Origin: Cordilura impudica
Taxonomy: Eukaryota; Arthropoda; Insecta; Diptera; Scathophagidae
Direction of reading: 5' to 3'
Length of the DNA: 64,000 bases
NCBI GenBank assembly: GCA_963682025.1
Contig: OY821517.1
Span: forward strand, 55,194,216-55,258,215
This document shows, piece after piece, positions 11,591-24,265 of the stretch; positions within the stretch are counted from its first letter, which is position 1; every line of letters begins with the position of its first letter. A program made the translations under genes and the position numbers. The notes below the pieces were generated by a model that was not told the DNA's origin, ran no database searches, and saw only the letters and a list, made by a program, of their open reading frames with translations.

Positions 11591-12181
11591 AATTGCCAAA
11601 ACCGATAATCGAGAAAAACAAATGTCACCAAAAACAAAAATTTTCAAAATCAAAAATAGACAAATCAGAAATCGCCAAAGTTAAAAATTGCTAAAATATA
11701 AAAATGCAGCCGAATATTTTGATAATTTTTCCACCGAATGAAAAAACAAAAAATATAATAAAATAAAATAAAAATAATATAAAATAAAATGTTTTAATTG
11801 TACAATACAACAATCTTCGTAGGAAAGATTGATTATGAAAACATTGTTGTCATTAAGTCTCGGTAAGTCGTAGGGAAGTACGACAGGGCAACTAGTTTAT
11901 ATATATATGTACAGCTATGGACATATAAATGAGTTCTTTCTCATGCTACAATTCGTAAATACTATTAATAAACAAAAAATTTTTGGTTTTTTCCAAAATT
12001 TTATTATTAATTTTTAATATTGATATAAACTAAAATTGAAATTCATTAATTAAAAAAAAAATTATTAAGAAGAAAAAAAAAACACTGAAATGACCTAGAC
12101 ACATAAATGGCACAATCTTAAAAAGAGAAAATAGGCATTTTTATTATTGCATTTGTTGGTATGTACATTTACTTTTTACCA
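11591..12181. other. A/T-rich stretch without recognised features
   Basis: Contains runs such as AAAATAAAATAAAAATAATA and short degenerate 'ATCAAAAAT' repeats, and probably the eroded 3' flank of the adjacent Tc1 relic. The same holds for 20491-21081. Confidence 0.4.
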
Positions 12182-12830
12182 TTAATATTTAGTACTGTAG
12201 CCTTTGTTTCTGATGACAGCTTCGCACCTGCGACCCATACTTTCCATGAATTTTTGGCACTCTTCCTGTACGGCCGACCATAGATCGTCCATATTTTTAT
12301 AATTTTTTTTTGGCAATGTCAACCTTGACTTCGTTCCACAGGTTCTCTATTGGATTTAAGTCAGGGCTCTGGGCTGGCCAATCCAAAACGCAAAAAACCA
12401 ATTCTCCGCAAAAAACCAATTATGTACTAGTTTGGAAGAGTGTTTGGGGTCATTATCCTGCATGAATTTCCACTTAATTAGCATGGAGTCGAATGCACAA
12501 GGCTCCATATGGTTTTTCAAAATGTCCAAATACTGAAACTTGTCCATTTTTCCATTGATTTTTTTAAGTGGATCTACGCCATGCCAAGAAAATGCACTCC
12601 AAACCACAATGCTATCACCACCGTGTTTTACCATCTTCTGAATAAACCGAGGATTAAACTTTGGCCTTTAGGACGACGGAGAAAGATTCAGCCATCTGGT
12701 CCTATCCTATTAATTTTTGTTTCATCACTCCATAAACCGTTTTTTCAAAAATTCATGGCAAACAAATTTGCCTCATGGAGCATATTCTTAAATTGGGTTA
12801 TGATTTGGAATTCGGTCCGTTAGGCGAAAC
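12182..12830 (-). pseudogene. Tc1-like transposase relic (C-terminal half)
   Basis: The minus strand reads RRPKGQ, then MVKHGGDSIVVWSAFSWHGV, MDKFQYLDILKNHM and [18 protein letters not shown]. These are the second and third catalytic-core segments of Tc1 transposases (DNDPKH carries the second Asp). It ends with a ...GYSTKY-type C-terminus before TAA near 12182. Frameshifts and a deletion around LEWPxQSPDLNP inactivate it. The N-terminal half is missing. Confidence 0.8.
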
Positions 12831-12831
12831 A

Positions 12832-13472
12832 GTGAGAAAAAACAAAGAAAATGAAGAAAAAGAAAGCAAAAAAAAAAAAACAAATTCAACAAAAATATCT
12901 ACAGATAGGCCTCGTAATCGACCAACCAAAAGGAAGGAAACACAAATGATGGAAATACTGCAAGGAGATTTTTTTCCGATCCGGAAACTGCAGCATCTAT
13001 CACAGGTTTAGATCATGAATTAATAAGACGATTCAAAATCATATTACAAGTTCTAGCATGCAGCAGAAAGATAAATGCAAAAAAATTTGGAGAGTACGCC
13101 AATAAAACAGCTATACTTTATAATGAAAAATACTCTTGGAGATATATGCCATCCACAGTTCATAAAATTTTGTACCATGGGGAACAAATAATTCAAAACA
13201 ATATGCAACCAATAGGAGATCTATCTGAAGAAGCGCCAGAAAAAAGGAACAAAGACTACAGATTCTTTCGCGAACACAACACAAGGAAAATGTCCAGATG
13301 TTGTACTAATGAAGACCTTATCACTATTTTGTTGTGCACTTCAGATCCATATATGTCAAACATTCGTCAAAAATGGAAAACTACCTCTATCAAATTAGAC
13401 GAAGAAGCTAAACAACTTCTAGAAGATGAAAATCAAGGCTATTTAGAAGAAATTTTTACTAAAATTGGTTGA
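12832..13472 (+). pseudogene. Transib (RAG1-like) transposase relic, internally deleted
   Basis: A lysine-rich start (KNKENEEKESKKKK...DRPRNRPTKRKE) resembles the N-terminal linker of the intact Transib in this window. After a deletion and frameshift near 12975, the C-terminal third follows: DPETAASITGLDHELIRRFK, then PSTVHKILYHGEQIIQNN and EEAPEKRNKDYRFFREHN. Compared with the copy at 42284-43846 the zinc-binding HxxxxH and the catalytic Glu region are aligned. The two Asp-bearing segments are gone. It is a different subfamily from the one at 40-49 kb. Confidence 0.8.
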
Positions 13473-13845
13473 TTTAAAGTACTTTTTCATTACACTAACA
13501 ATAAGTTACACTTTTTTTATATAGTTAAAAAATTTTTTTGATTTAAAAATTTATATATTTTGTAAATTTACAATAAAAATTGTTATATTTCATAAATTTA
13601 CCATAAAAATTGATATAGAAATATTTAAAAAGACAATAAAAAAAAAACCTTTTTACATTTTAACACTTCACTTTTGTACTAAAATTCAACTACAAATGAA
13701 AATCTATTTTAAACCCTCCGTAACTTTTTTTATTTTCGGTCGAGAATTACGTTTTATAGCAAAACTTAAAGGCTAAAGTCTCACCTACCAAACAAAAAAA
13801 ACCGCATATCAAAATTCCAATCCAATTATAGATTTTTGATCGCCT
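13473..13845. other. AT-rich flank between Transib and mariner relics
   Basis: Contains two TAAATTTACxATAAAAATTG repeats, probably from the 3' untranslated region of the Transib relic. The duplicate is at 22373-22745. Nothing else recognised. Confidence 0.4.
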
Positions 13846-14345
13846 TCTCGTCAAATGGTCCACTGTGCGTCGATTGTTTTTCTTTTTTTTTTTTAACGAT
13901 AATCAATAAAAATTATCCACGCGCATCCCAAAAAACAGACGTCATAACTATGCCTGTGGTTGGAATTGTCTTTACTTTCTTTGGACCCAATTCTCCCATT
14001 TCAATCCACTGTTTTTATTGTTTGTTTCTCCCATGCGTGAAGTGGTGAACCCATGTCTCATCCATGGTTACGAATCAGCTTTATAAAGGTGAACAATCGC
14101 CCAAACACTATTGAAACATCATCACGACGCTGTTTTTGTTCTATTGTGAGCAAACGCGGCATCATCTCCATATTGTCGGCCAATATGCTAGCTCACACAC
14201 CTTCAGCCGACGATCATACAATACCATTTTGTGTATTTTCTTAACCGTTTCTGGCGTGGCCACCTTAATTGGTCGACCACTATGAACACCGCGTTTAAAC
14301 TCTACCAGCTAATATTTTACAGTTGTAAACAAAGAAGCAGAGTGG
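13846..14345 (-). pseudogene. mariner transposase relic
   Basis: The minus strand gives TMDETWVHHFT around 14070, then GPKKVKTIPTTGIVMTSVFW and DARG down to about 13900. These are the first two catalytic-Asp regions of mariner transposases. Upstream parts (RRDDVSI, 'KWWSTN'-type segments) are broken by frameshifts. It is a dead fragment. Confidence 0.75.
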
Positions 14346-15365
14346 AATGTACATAACTCGGCTTGGGCGACCAATTTTTTCAATATTAACAAATTCCCTT
14401 AGATAGTTTACATTTTTAGGCTCTAAAAAAAATCTAAACAGCGTGACACCTTCAAAATCATACCATATATTTTATAAGGTGGCCAATTTTCACCAAAGTA
14501 TTTTCGTCTCTGAAAAAAAGTATTTTTTGCATTTTGAGGTTAGGATTTCGCAATTTCAGATACGTATTTCACGTGCCAAAGACCTTAAAAAAATATACTC
14601 TGGTCCGAGAGTCTTAAATTTTATCATATTTAAATACCAATTAAGATCCAAAATACGAGTATGTATGCGTTTTTTTTAATAAATCAAAAATTGTTCAGTT
14701 GTTTCATAATTTGAATGAACATTGAATGAAATGGTAAACTGTTCGATTTGATTGATATGTTGTCATTGTACAATTGATATTTAACGTAACCACATATTAT
14801 TATTGCTTTTTTTTCTTGTTTTTTTTGAATACAATATTCCTGTCATGTTTTCCTTAATTTTGACACTATTGTCTAATTGAACCCTTAAGAGGGTGTCAAG
14901 TGATTTTGTGTAATATAAACTGTAATTAAGGAGTACAAGTACATTTGAAATAAAACCCAAATAGGAATTGAGTAGTTTTTTACACTTAAAGAAAGAATAT
15001 TCAGACTCGATATTAATCTATGGTTTTTAGTGTTTAATCAAATGCTGAGTTTTCTTAAAGCAATCTTTAGCAATCTATAACTTAAACGTGGTGTTAGAAC
15101 TGAATTTCAGACGACCAATTTGAATGACACATTAAAATATGTTCAATGATTTCTTTCAGGGTAGCGAACTGAAATAATGAGCAAAAATGTTATCCAAATA
15201 TTTTTACCTGTTGTCATTTAAGTAAACAATTTCAAGTATAAATTTCCCGCTTGCTATGGATGTCCCAGTGGAACGCATATAGAAAATAAAGCTTATAAAT
15301 GATGGTAAGTGACCATTAATCGCCATAGTTAATAATTGAATTTTGAACTTAAAGGATAAAAGGAA
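14346..15365 (+). promoter_or_regulatory. Upstream region of the duplicated IR exon (unit 1)
   Basis: About 1 kb of non-repetitive AT-rich sequence lies directly upstream of the IR start at 15366. It is duplicated intact at 23246-24265. If it contains the receptor's promoter, that promoter now exists twice. No clear TATA box or initiator was singled out, so the role is inferred from position only. Confidence 0.35.
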
Positions 15366-16132
15366 ATGTGGGATAAATTATTTTTAATAGTATTTTTTGT
15401 TCAACAGTCTAAAGGTTTTAATTTCAATATCAGTTCTCAAGCAGTCGCGAAGGATATACCATCAAATCTCATTGAAAAATGGTTAACAAAACCTTTGAAA
15501 GATGTTTATCATCTTCAACTAAAGTTACGTTCTAATTATTATTTAGATGATGTGGAAAATTCATATACTCAATGGTTTCTACACCAGACTCTTGTTCCAA
15601 TTACGCTAAGCGATTATGAAATACTTGATGCCAATGAAAATGATGAGGATACACACAGTAGTCTGGATAGTTTTGTTGTTCTATCCAGTATGCAAAATTT
15701 AACCTCAGCAGCTGGACAATTCCAACAAAAAGCTGGAGCTTTCTTTTTTATTGTAAATGGTGCTATTGATATAATGCAATTGCGTGATATTTTTCATAAA
15801 AGGTGGCTGCATTTAAAAAATTATAGAAACCTTCTCTTAACTGACGACGGTGTTTTGATTTATGATCCCTTCGCTACAGATGAGTTTGGAAATTATGGAA
15901 AAATTGTAACATATACTGGTGAAAAATCCATGGAACGTACAGTATTTTATAATATGCGTGGTTATCCACTAAGAGTACAAGTTTTTAAGTCCGCCTATTC
16001 AAAACCGCAATTTGATCCAATAACAAAAAAATTGAAATACATTTATGGTGTTGATGGGCGAGTAGCTGATTTACTCCAAAAGTATATGAATTTTACTATG
16101 ATCTTACAAGACCCAAATCCAGATTATTTCGG
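15366..16132 (+). CDS. Extra copy of IR first coding exon
   Basis: This encodes the same 255-residue N-terminal half as the exon at 24266: a signal peptide (MWDKLFLIVFFVQQS), an amino-terminal region, and the S1 part of the ligand-binding domain (YGVDGRVADLLQKYMNFTM). It ends at a GG/GTAATT donor after NPDYFG. No second exon follows within the duplication unit. The only compatible acceptor is at 27741, 11.6 kb away and beyond the second copy of the exon. The second copy has no upstream acceptor of its own, so splicing from here to 27741 would skip it and still make a full receptor. Without such splicing it is an orphan exon, ending four codons later at TAA. Confidence 0.85.
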
Positions 16133-16599
16133 GTAATTATATATTTTGATTAAAACAAAAGTCTTTATTACAAATATTGTTTTTCAGAAATATTATTTCT
16201 TTTTTGAACTTTTAGCAAATAACTTTTTTAAGAATCAATTTTGACACTGTTAGAGAATGTAGATTCAGCGTTTAAATTGTAATATTAATTTTTATTAAAT
16301 GTTATTAAATATATTAGCCTGGCAAAATATGATGAAATGTGATATTTTTATGAGAAATGGATTGTAGTGGAAACAAATAGAATTTTTAATAAAAATCCGA
16401 AACGGGGTTTTAAAACAATCGCTTATAAGGACAAAAGTTTCATGGCGAACGTCTTATTTAAAAGAAGTCCGGGAAGTGACAGAAAAAAGGCCTATACTGA
16501 CAAGATTAGATAAATATTGGAACTTTTTAAGACAAATTCGAATATTTTGGGGAGAAACAGCTCAAAAATCAACTGTCAAAGCCTTTCGGGGAAAAAAAA

Positions 16600-16860
16600 C
16601 AAGAGTTTTCAATTCGGCTATGCCGAATCTATGATACCCTCCACCTGGGTTTTATGTTTATATTAATATCTAAACTTATTGCACTATTTATAACAAATGT
16701 AAACATGTATCCCATTTTAAATACCAACCTACTCGAAATAATGATAAACAATCAGCCCAATTCTAAACAAAAATTTCGCATGAAATTTCTCACTTTTCCC
16801 TTTTCTCCTATTATGAATGAAAATTCCGTCGGAAAAACATAATTCGATGGGAAAAAAGTA
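16600..16860 (+). repeat. Fragment of a TTCGGCTATGCCGAA-headed repeat
   Basis: AATTCGGCTATGCCGAAT followed by CTATGATACCCTCCACC resembles the head of family X in layout (palindrome, then ATACCCT..ACC) but not in sequence. Intronic and non-coding. The duplicate is at 25500-25760. Confidence 0.5.
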
Positions 16861-16954
16861 GTTATTCTCAATACATTTGAATTTGGTTTTCCCCTAAAAA
16901 AGATTTCACTTGAAAAGCTGACGGGATTTTACATAAAAATGTAAGTAGTATTTT

Positions 16955-17440
16955 GATAAAAACAAATTTAAATAAAAAATAATCTAACTCATAAAAGAAA
17001 CGTTTTTATTAAAACTCTTTTTCCTTATGCATATGAGTTTTGAATCTATCCGTGACTACACATACGTGACTATGTCAAAGTTAATCTTTTTTCACAGCAA
17101 GTCTATCGACCAAGTTTTAGATCGATCGGATAAGGGAAAATGGGTTTTAAATCACTCCGTGACTGTGCGTCACCATGCGTGACTGCGCGTGACTATGTCG
17201 AAGTTGATCTTTCTTTACAGCAAATATATCGACCGACTTTCAGATAGATTGGATGAGGGTAAATGACATTTAGATCACTCCGTGACTGTGCGTGACCATG
17301 CGTGACTGTGCGTGATCATGCGTGACTGTGCGTGACTAAGTCAAAGTTAATCTTTTTTTCACAGCAAGTGTATGGACCAAGTTTCAGATCGATCGGATGA
17401 GGATAAATGACATTTAGATCACACCGTGACTGTGCGTGAC
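16955..17440 (+). repeat. GTGAC satellite-like repeat element (cut by the duplication border)
   Basis: Units of about 125-145 bp each contain GTCAAAGTTAATCTTTTTTC, CACAGCAAG, AGATCGATCGGAT and strings of CGTGACTGTGCGTGACCATG. The left end is AATCTAACTCATAAAAG...TTTTTATTAAAACTC. The element stops abruptly at 17440, where duplication unit 2 begins. The uncut version is at 25855-26460. Confidence 0.85.
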
Positions 17441-17548
17441 CTTTCCTGGAATATAGAGATTGCGTGTACAAAATTTCAGAGAAATCCGTTGAAAAATAAA
17501 AATTTGTATAGCGGTCAAACAAACAAACAGAAAATGAATTTTATATAT

Positions 17549-18150
17549 CTGTGGTCACAAGCATTAACCGCCTAAGTCTAAAATCATGCTTTCGAGAAAA
17601 ATGACTTTTTATATAAATGTAATGGGGCTTCATTACGACTTAGGTCTGTATGTTTTCATTAATAACTTTTTAATAAACAGTGATAGAGAAATGGGGCTTT
17701 CACGTAAATATAAAGCGTTTTAAGTGGAACTAGCAGATTCCAGCCCTCGAAATTCGAGTGCAAATTCCAGGAAATTTTATTTTTTTTATGAAATAAAGAT
17801 CCTAAAGGTATGCTAATCAATTATAACCAATTCAAAAATCAACACAAAAAAAAACAAACTCATTTTTATTACAAACACTTTAACAAATTTAATAAACACA
17901 CACGTAACATTGTATAATTTTATGTATGTGTTAGTAGCAACTTTAAATGCAATTTACTCAAAATAAAAGAAAAAATTAAAAAATCTGTAAATCTGCAAAT
18001 AACATATGTTTGGTCATAATCGGGATAAAACGGTAGAACAAAACATCGGTCACAAGAAATCGCCTAGCCTATTAATATTATAGATAAGACAGCATACATA
18101 ACTCAAATCATTCTTAAGTCGACTTAGGCGGTTATCGCTTGTGACCACAG
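17549..18150. mobile_element. MITE with CTGTGGTCACAAGC ends (unit 2)
   Basis: Duplicate of the element at 8649-9250, carried by the 8.9 kb duplication, with the same nested family-Z insertion. Confidence 0.8.
17730..18087. repeat. Family-Z dispersed repeat (unit 2 duplicate)
   Basis: Duplicate of the copy at 8830-9187. Confidence 0.75.
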
Positions 18151-18214
18151 ATATATAGATTGTAATTGTGATGGAGTGTTTTTCGTTGTTTGGCAAGCAT
18201 TAACTACTTGTTTG

Positions 18215-18795
18215 ACATGGGTAAACACAATACTTGTGATGTCAGTACTCGGAAGATTATTGTGCAAATGCATCAGAATGGAAGCACTTACCGGGACATC
18301 GCAGCAACCTTAAAAGTTTCCAATACTATGGTAAGCAACGCGGTGCAATAATTCAAGAAGCATTCGACTACTGAGAAGGTGGCCCGTAAACAAAGAAGCC
18401 GAATAACAATAGCTCAAGCAGGCAAAAAATTGTGAGTCGAAAAAAAAAATCACATAAATACGCAAATGAGATTCGGGTTGCAGTCTTTGGTGAAAATCGA
18501 AAGATGAGAGCAGAGTTTGCAAAAAAGTACCGTGCAATAGAACACAGTATTATTATTTTCGGACAAAATGTAAAATTATAGGATCTCCCCCAATGGAAAA
18601 AAATATGTTCGCGGTCCAAAGTCTAAAGAATTTGATGAAAATATGTTGACGAAAATATGCCGGTAACGTGGATATTTCAGCGAAGCACACAGTTGTTGAT
18701 TGGCCTACACCAAAACAATTGGTACTGGGAAGCCATTCCAAACAGCGTATGCGAAAATTTGGTGGCTTCAATGCCTCGAAGAACAAAATATTAAT
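18215..18795 (+). pseudogene. Tc1-like transposase relic (unit 2 duplicate)
   Basis: Duplicate of the relic at 9315-9895, with one substitution (G at 9407 is A at 18307). Confidence 0.75.
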
Positions 18796-18849
18796 TTTTT
18801 TTTAATAAATATTTGTTTTTTTTTCATAAAAGTTATGATGCGTCCTTAA

Positions 18850-19091
18850 AGGCAATAATTCCACCTTTTAAGTTTTTAGTTTTTTTTGACTAAATCCGGT
18901 TCTACATATTGAAATCTATGTGCCCATTGTTATAAAACATACCAAAGCCCAATAATTTTACTGTAATTCAATACCAAAAATAATGATTTAGACCAAAATG
19001 AAACAATTCCAATATGTATTCTACTGACCTTAATTAAAGTTATTCGTTTTTCCAAAAAAATGTTCTGGTGGAATTATTGCGTTTTGTTATG
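18850..19091. mobile_element. Short inverted-repeat element (unit 2 duplicate)
   Basis: Duplicate of 9950-10191. Confidence 0.5.
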
Positions 19092-19502
19092 AAACTCCTT
19101 AATTATGCGCACGGCCGATATAAATTATTTTTAAAATTAATGGTCACAAATTTTTCAATATTAATTTATTTGATACAATTAGCATTTGCTTTCCAGGATA
19201 AAGAAATTAAACAAAACTAGGAAGAATTGTACCAAAATCATAGTACATTTTGTATTATTTGCTTGAATCTCCCATATTAGTATTGTGTTCCAAATTAGCT
19301 GCACGGAGCTGTATATACAGATTAATTTTATATCCGAATACAAGTTTACAAAATATATGAACATACTGGCTAATCTCATCGAACTTTATTTCCTATTAGC
19401 CTGCCTACATTCTTAAATAAATAGTTTTTATTTTGTGGATTTCAAAAATTCAGTTCATATAAACAATTTTCACAATGACATGGGAAGTACCATGACCAAT
19501 AC

Positions 19503-19866
19503 TAGCAGATTCCAGCCCTCGAAATTCGAGTGCAAATTCTAGAATACTTTTTTTTATTTAATAAGGAACCTAAAGGTATGCTTTTATTTTTCAATTCAAC
19601 ACAATTATTATTGTAAATGAAGAGAACAAACTCACAAACACATTAACAAATTTTATAAACACACACATAGCATTGTACAATTTTATGTTTGTGTAAGTAG
19701 CAATGCAATTTACTCAAAATGAAGGAAAAATATAAAAATTTGTATATCTGCAAATCCGATTAAAAGAAATACCTTTCAAATAATATACGTTTGGTCAAAA
19801 TCGGGCTTAAACGGTAAACAAAACATCGGTCACAAGAATTCGCCTAGCCTATTAATATTATAGATA
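19503..19866. repeat. Family-Z dispersed repeat (unit 2 duplicate)
   Basis: Duplicate of 10603-10966; one substitution (10908 A, 19808 T). Confidence 0.75.
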
Positions 19867-21081
19867 AAAGCGAAAGTATGTATGTTTCTTTGAAGCTTAT
19901 TGGAGGCTAAACCTCTGGACCGATCTTCCTGAAATTTTTACAGAGTCTTATTAAGTATTTATATAGGCTATAATTTTTTTTTATAGTTTTGATAGTTTTT
20001 GACAGGGAGAGCTTTGCAAATTTGTCTGAGGTCAGCTATTATTAACGTGAGTAGTTGGATAAAAATTAGGCGGGATCGAATCAATGGGCGTGGCACCCAC
20101 ATACAAAGTAAATAATATATGTCAAAAATCTGAAATACTGTAATAGTGAGATCCTTGGCACATTGTGTGAGCTCATAAGTTTTTCATGTGATAAGTCGAA
20201 CAAAAACTGGACGTGATCGGATCAGTGGGCATGGAAACGCCCATACAAAGTAACTATATAATATACAACTGGAGTACTATAAAGGGGAAAGCCTTGACAC
20301 TTTGTACGGGTCCATCAGATATTAATGTGAGTAGTCAAATAAAAAATGGTTGGGATGGGATAGGTGAGCGTGGCACCCCTATACAAAAAACATGAAGTAC
20401 TATGAAAGCGACAGTCTGGAAACTTTTGACAAGTAACTAATTACCAATGTGAGTAGTCGTGAAAAATATGGGCGAAATAGCCAAATTCAAAAATTGCCAA
20501 AACCGATAATCGAGAAAAACAAATGTCACCAAAAACAAAAATTTTCAAAATCAAAAATAGACAAATCAGAAATCGCCAAAGTTAAAAATTGCTAAAATAT
20601 AAAAATGCAGCCGAATATTTTGATAATTTTTCCACCGAATGAAAAAACAAAAAATATAATAAAATAAAATAAAAATAATATAAAATAAAATGTTTTAATT
20701 GTACAATACAACAATCTTCGTAGGAAAGATTGATTATGAAAACATTGTTGTCATTAAGTCTCGGTAAGTCGTAGGGAAGTACGACAGGGCAACTAGTTTA
20801 TATATATATGTACAGCTATGGACATATAAATGAGTTCTTTCTCATGCTACAATTCGTAAATACTATTAATAAACAAAAAATTTTTGGTTTTTTCCAAAAT
20901 TTTATTATTAATTTTTAATATTGATATAAACTAAAATTGAAATTCATTAATTAAAAAAAAAATTATTAAGAAGAAAAAAAAACACTGAAATGACCTAGAC
21001 ACATAAATGGCACAATCTTAAAAAGAGAAAATAGGCATTTTTATTATTGCATTTGTTGGTATGTACATTTACTTTTTACCA

Positions 21082-21730
21082 TTAATATTTAGTACTGTAG
21101 CCTTTGTTTCTGATGACAGCTTCGCACCTGCGACCCATACTTTCCATGAATTTTTGGCACTCTTCCTGTACGGCCGACCATAGATCGTCCATATTTTTAT
21201 AATTTTTTTTTGGCAATGTCAACCTTGACTTCGTTCCACAGGTTCTCTATTGGATTTAAGTCAGGGCTCTGGGCTGGCCAATCCAAAACGCAAAAAACCA
21301 ATTCTCCGCAAAAAACCAATTATGTACTAGTTTGGAAGAGTGTTTGGGGTCATTATCCTGCATGAATTTCCACTTAATTAGCATGGAGTCGAATGCACAA
21401 GGCTCCATATGGTTTTTCAAAATGTCCAAATACTGAAACTTGTCCATTTTTCCATTGATTTTTTTAAGTGGATCTACGCCATGCCAAGAAAATGCACTCC
21501 AAACCACAATGCTATCACCACCGTGTTTTACCATCTTCTGAATAAACCGAGGATTAAACTTTGGCCTTTAGGACGACGGAGAAAGATTCAGCCATCTGGT
21601 CCTATCCTATTAATTTTTGTTTCATCACTCCATAAACCGTTTTTTCAAAAATTCATGGCAAACAAATTTGCCTCATGGAGCATATTCTTAAATTGGGTTA
21701 TGATTTGGAATTCGGTCCGTTAGGCGAAAC
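21082..21730 (-). pseudogene. Tc1-like transposase relic (unit 2 duplicate)
   Basis: Duplicate of 12182-12830. Confidence 0.8.
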
Positions 21731-21731
21731 A

Positions 21732-22372
21732 GTGAGAAAAAACAAAGAAAATGAAGAAAAAGAAAGCAAAAAAAAAAAAACAAATTCAACAAAAATATCT
21801 ACAGATAGGCCTCGTAATCGACCAACCAAAAGGAAGGAAACACAAATGATGGAAATACTGCAAGGAGATTTTTTTCCGATCCGGAAACTGCAGCATCTAT
21901 CACAGGTTTAGATCATGAATTAATAAGACGATTCAAAATCATATTACAAGTTCTAGCATGCAGCAGAAAGATAAATGCAAAAAAATTTGGAGAGTACGCC
22001 AATAAAACAGCTATACTTTATAATGAAAAATACTCTTGGAGATATATGCCATCCACAGTTCATAAAATTTTGTACCATGGGGAACAAATAATTCAAAACA
22101 ATATGCAACCAATAGGAGATCTATCTGAAGAAGCGCCAGAAAAAAGGAACAAAGACTACAGATTCTTTCGCGAACACAACACAAGGAAAATGTCCAGATG
22201 TTGTACTAATGAAGACCTTATCACTATTTTGTTGTGCACTTCAGATCCATATATGTCAAACATTCGTCAAAAATGGAAAACTACCTCTATCAAATTAGAC
22301 GAAGAAGCTAAACAACTTCTAGAAGATGAAAATCAAGGCTATTTAGAAGAAATTTTTACTAAAATTGGTTGA
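21732..22372 (+). pseudogene. Transib transposase relic (unit 2 duplicate)
   Basis: Duplicate of 12832-13472; the C-terminal open frame (22046-22372) is identical. Confidence 0.8.
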
Positions 22373-22745
22373 TTTAAAGTACTTTTTCATTACACTAACA
22401 ATAAGTTACACTTTTTTTATATAGTTAAAAAATTTTTTTGATTTAAAAATTTATATATTTTGTAAATTTACAATAAAAATTGTTATATTTCATAAATTTA
22501 CCATAAAAATTGATATAGAAATATTTAAAAAGACAATAAAAAAAAAACCTTTTTACATTTTAACACTTCACTTTTGTACTAAAATTCAACTACAAATGAA
22601 AATCTATTTTAAACCCTCCGTAACTTTTTTTATTTTCGGTCGAGAATTACGTTTTATAGCAAAACTTAAAGGCTAAAGTCTCACCTACCAAACAAAAAAA
22701 ACCGCATATCAAAATTCCAATCCAATTATAGATTTTTGATCGCCT

Positions 22746-23245
22746 TCTCGTCAAATGGTCCACTGTGCGTCGATTGTTTTTCTTTTTTTTTTTTAACGAT
22801 AATCAATAAAAATTATCCACGCGCATCCCAAAAAACAGACGTCATAACTATGCCTGTGGTTGGAATTGTCTTTACTTTCTTTGGACCCAATTCTCCCATT
22901 TCAATCCACTGTTTTTATTGTTTGTTTCTCCCATGCGTGAAGTGGTGAACCCATGTCTCATCCATGGTTACGAATCAGCTTTATAAAGGTGAACAATCGC
23001 CCAAACACTATTGAAACATCATCACGACGCTGTTTTTGTTCTATTGTGAGCAAACGCGGCATCATCTCCATATTGTCGGGCAATATGCTAGCTCACACAC
23101 CTTCAGCCGACGATCATACAATACCATTTTGTGTATTTTCTTAACCGTTTCTGGCGTGGCCACCTTAATTGGTCGACCACTATGAACACCGCGTTTAAAC
23201 TCTACCAGCTAATATTTTACAGTTGTAAACAAAGAAGCAGAGTGG
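22746..23245 (-). pseudogene. mariner transposase relic (unit 2 duplicate)
   Basis: Duplicate of 13846-14345; one substitution (14180 C, 23080 G). Confidence 0.75.
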
Positions 23246-24265
23246 AATGTACATAACTCGGCTTGGGCGACCAATTTTTTCAATATTAACAAATTCCCTT
23301 AGATAGTTTACATTTTTAGGCTCTAAAAAAAATCTAAACAGCGTGACACCTTCAAAATTATACCATATATTTTATAAGGTGGCCAATTTTCACCAAAGTA
23401 TTTTCGTCTCTGAAAAAAAGTATTTTTTGCATTTTGAGGTTAGGATTTCGCAATTTCAGATACGTATTTCACGTGCCAAAGACCTTAAAAAAATATACTC
23501 TGGTCCGAGAGTCTTAAATTTTATCATATTTAAATACCAATTAAGATCCAAAATACGAGTATGTATGCGTTTTTTTTAATAAATCAAAAATTGTTCAGTT
23601 GTTTCATAATTTGAATGAACATTGAATGAAATGGTAAACTGTTCGATTTGATTGATATGTTGTCATTGTACAATTGATATTTAACGTAACCACATATTAT
23701 TATTGCTTTTTTTTCTTGTTTTTTTTGAATACAATATTCCTGTCATGTTTTCCTTAATTTTGACACTATTGTCTAATTGAACCCTTAAGAGGGTGTCAAG
23801 TGATTTTGTGTAATATAAACTGTAATTAAGGAGTACAAGTACATTTGAAATAAAACCCAAATAGGAATTGAGTAGTTTTTTACACTTAAAGAAAGAATAT
23901 TCAGACTCGATATTAATCTATGGTTTTTAGTGTTTAATCAAATGCTGAGTTTTCTTAAAGCAATCTTTAGCAATCTATAACTTAAACGTGGTGTTAGAAC
24001 TGAATTTCAGACGACCAATTTGAATGACACATTAAAATATGTTCAATGATTTCTTTCAGGGTAGCGAACTGAAATAATGAGCAAAAATGTTATCCAAATA
24101 TTTTTACCTGTTGTCATTTAAGTAAACAATTTCAAGTATAAATTTCCCGCTTGCTATGGATGTCCCAGTGGAACGCATATAGAAAATAAAGCTTATAAAT
24201 GATGGTAAGTGACCATTAATCGCCATAGTTAATAATTGAATTTTGAACTTAAAGGATAAAAGGAA

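Larger units (their letters stand above)
8541..17440 (+). repeat. 8,900-bp tandem duplication, unit 1
   Basis: Every landmark in this unit recurs exactly 8,900 bp downstream. The breakpoint joins sequence ending TGTGCGTGAC (17440) to CTTTCCTGGA (17441). The same CTTTCCTGGA follows GGCGAC at 8541, and the unduplicated continuation of the right end is at 26341. GACC is shared at all three borders (8538-8541, 17438-17441, 26338-26341), a 4-bp microhomology. By eye the units differ at four substitutions (9407, 10908, 14180, 14459 and their partners) and two 1-bp indels near 11355 and 12067. The unit contains an IR first exon and its upstream region. Confidence 0.97.

Noticed and set aside
17035..17440. 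Regularly spaced CGTGAC repeats that could be taken for a CRISPR array
   Set aside because: Units and spacers are both repetitive, the spacing is irregular, and the same element recurs dispersed and inverted in a fly genome. It is a satellite-like repeat.
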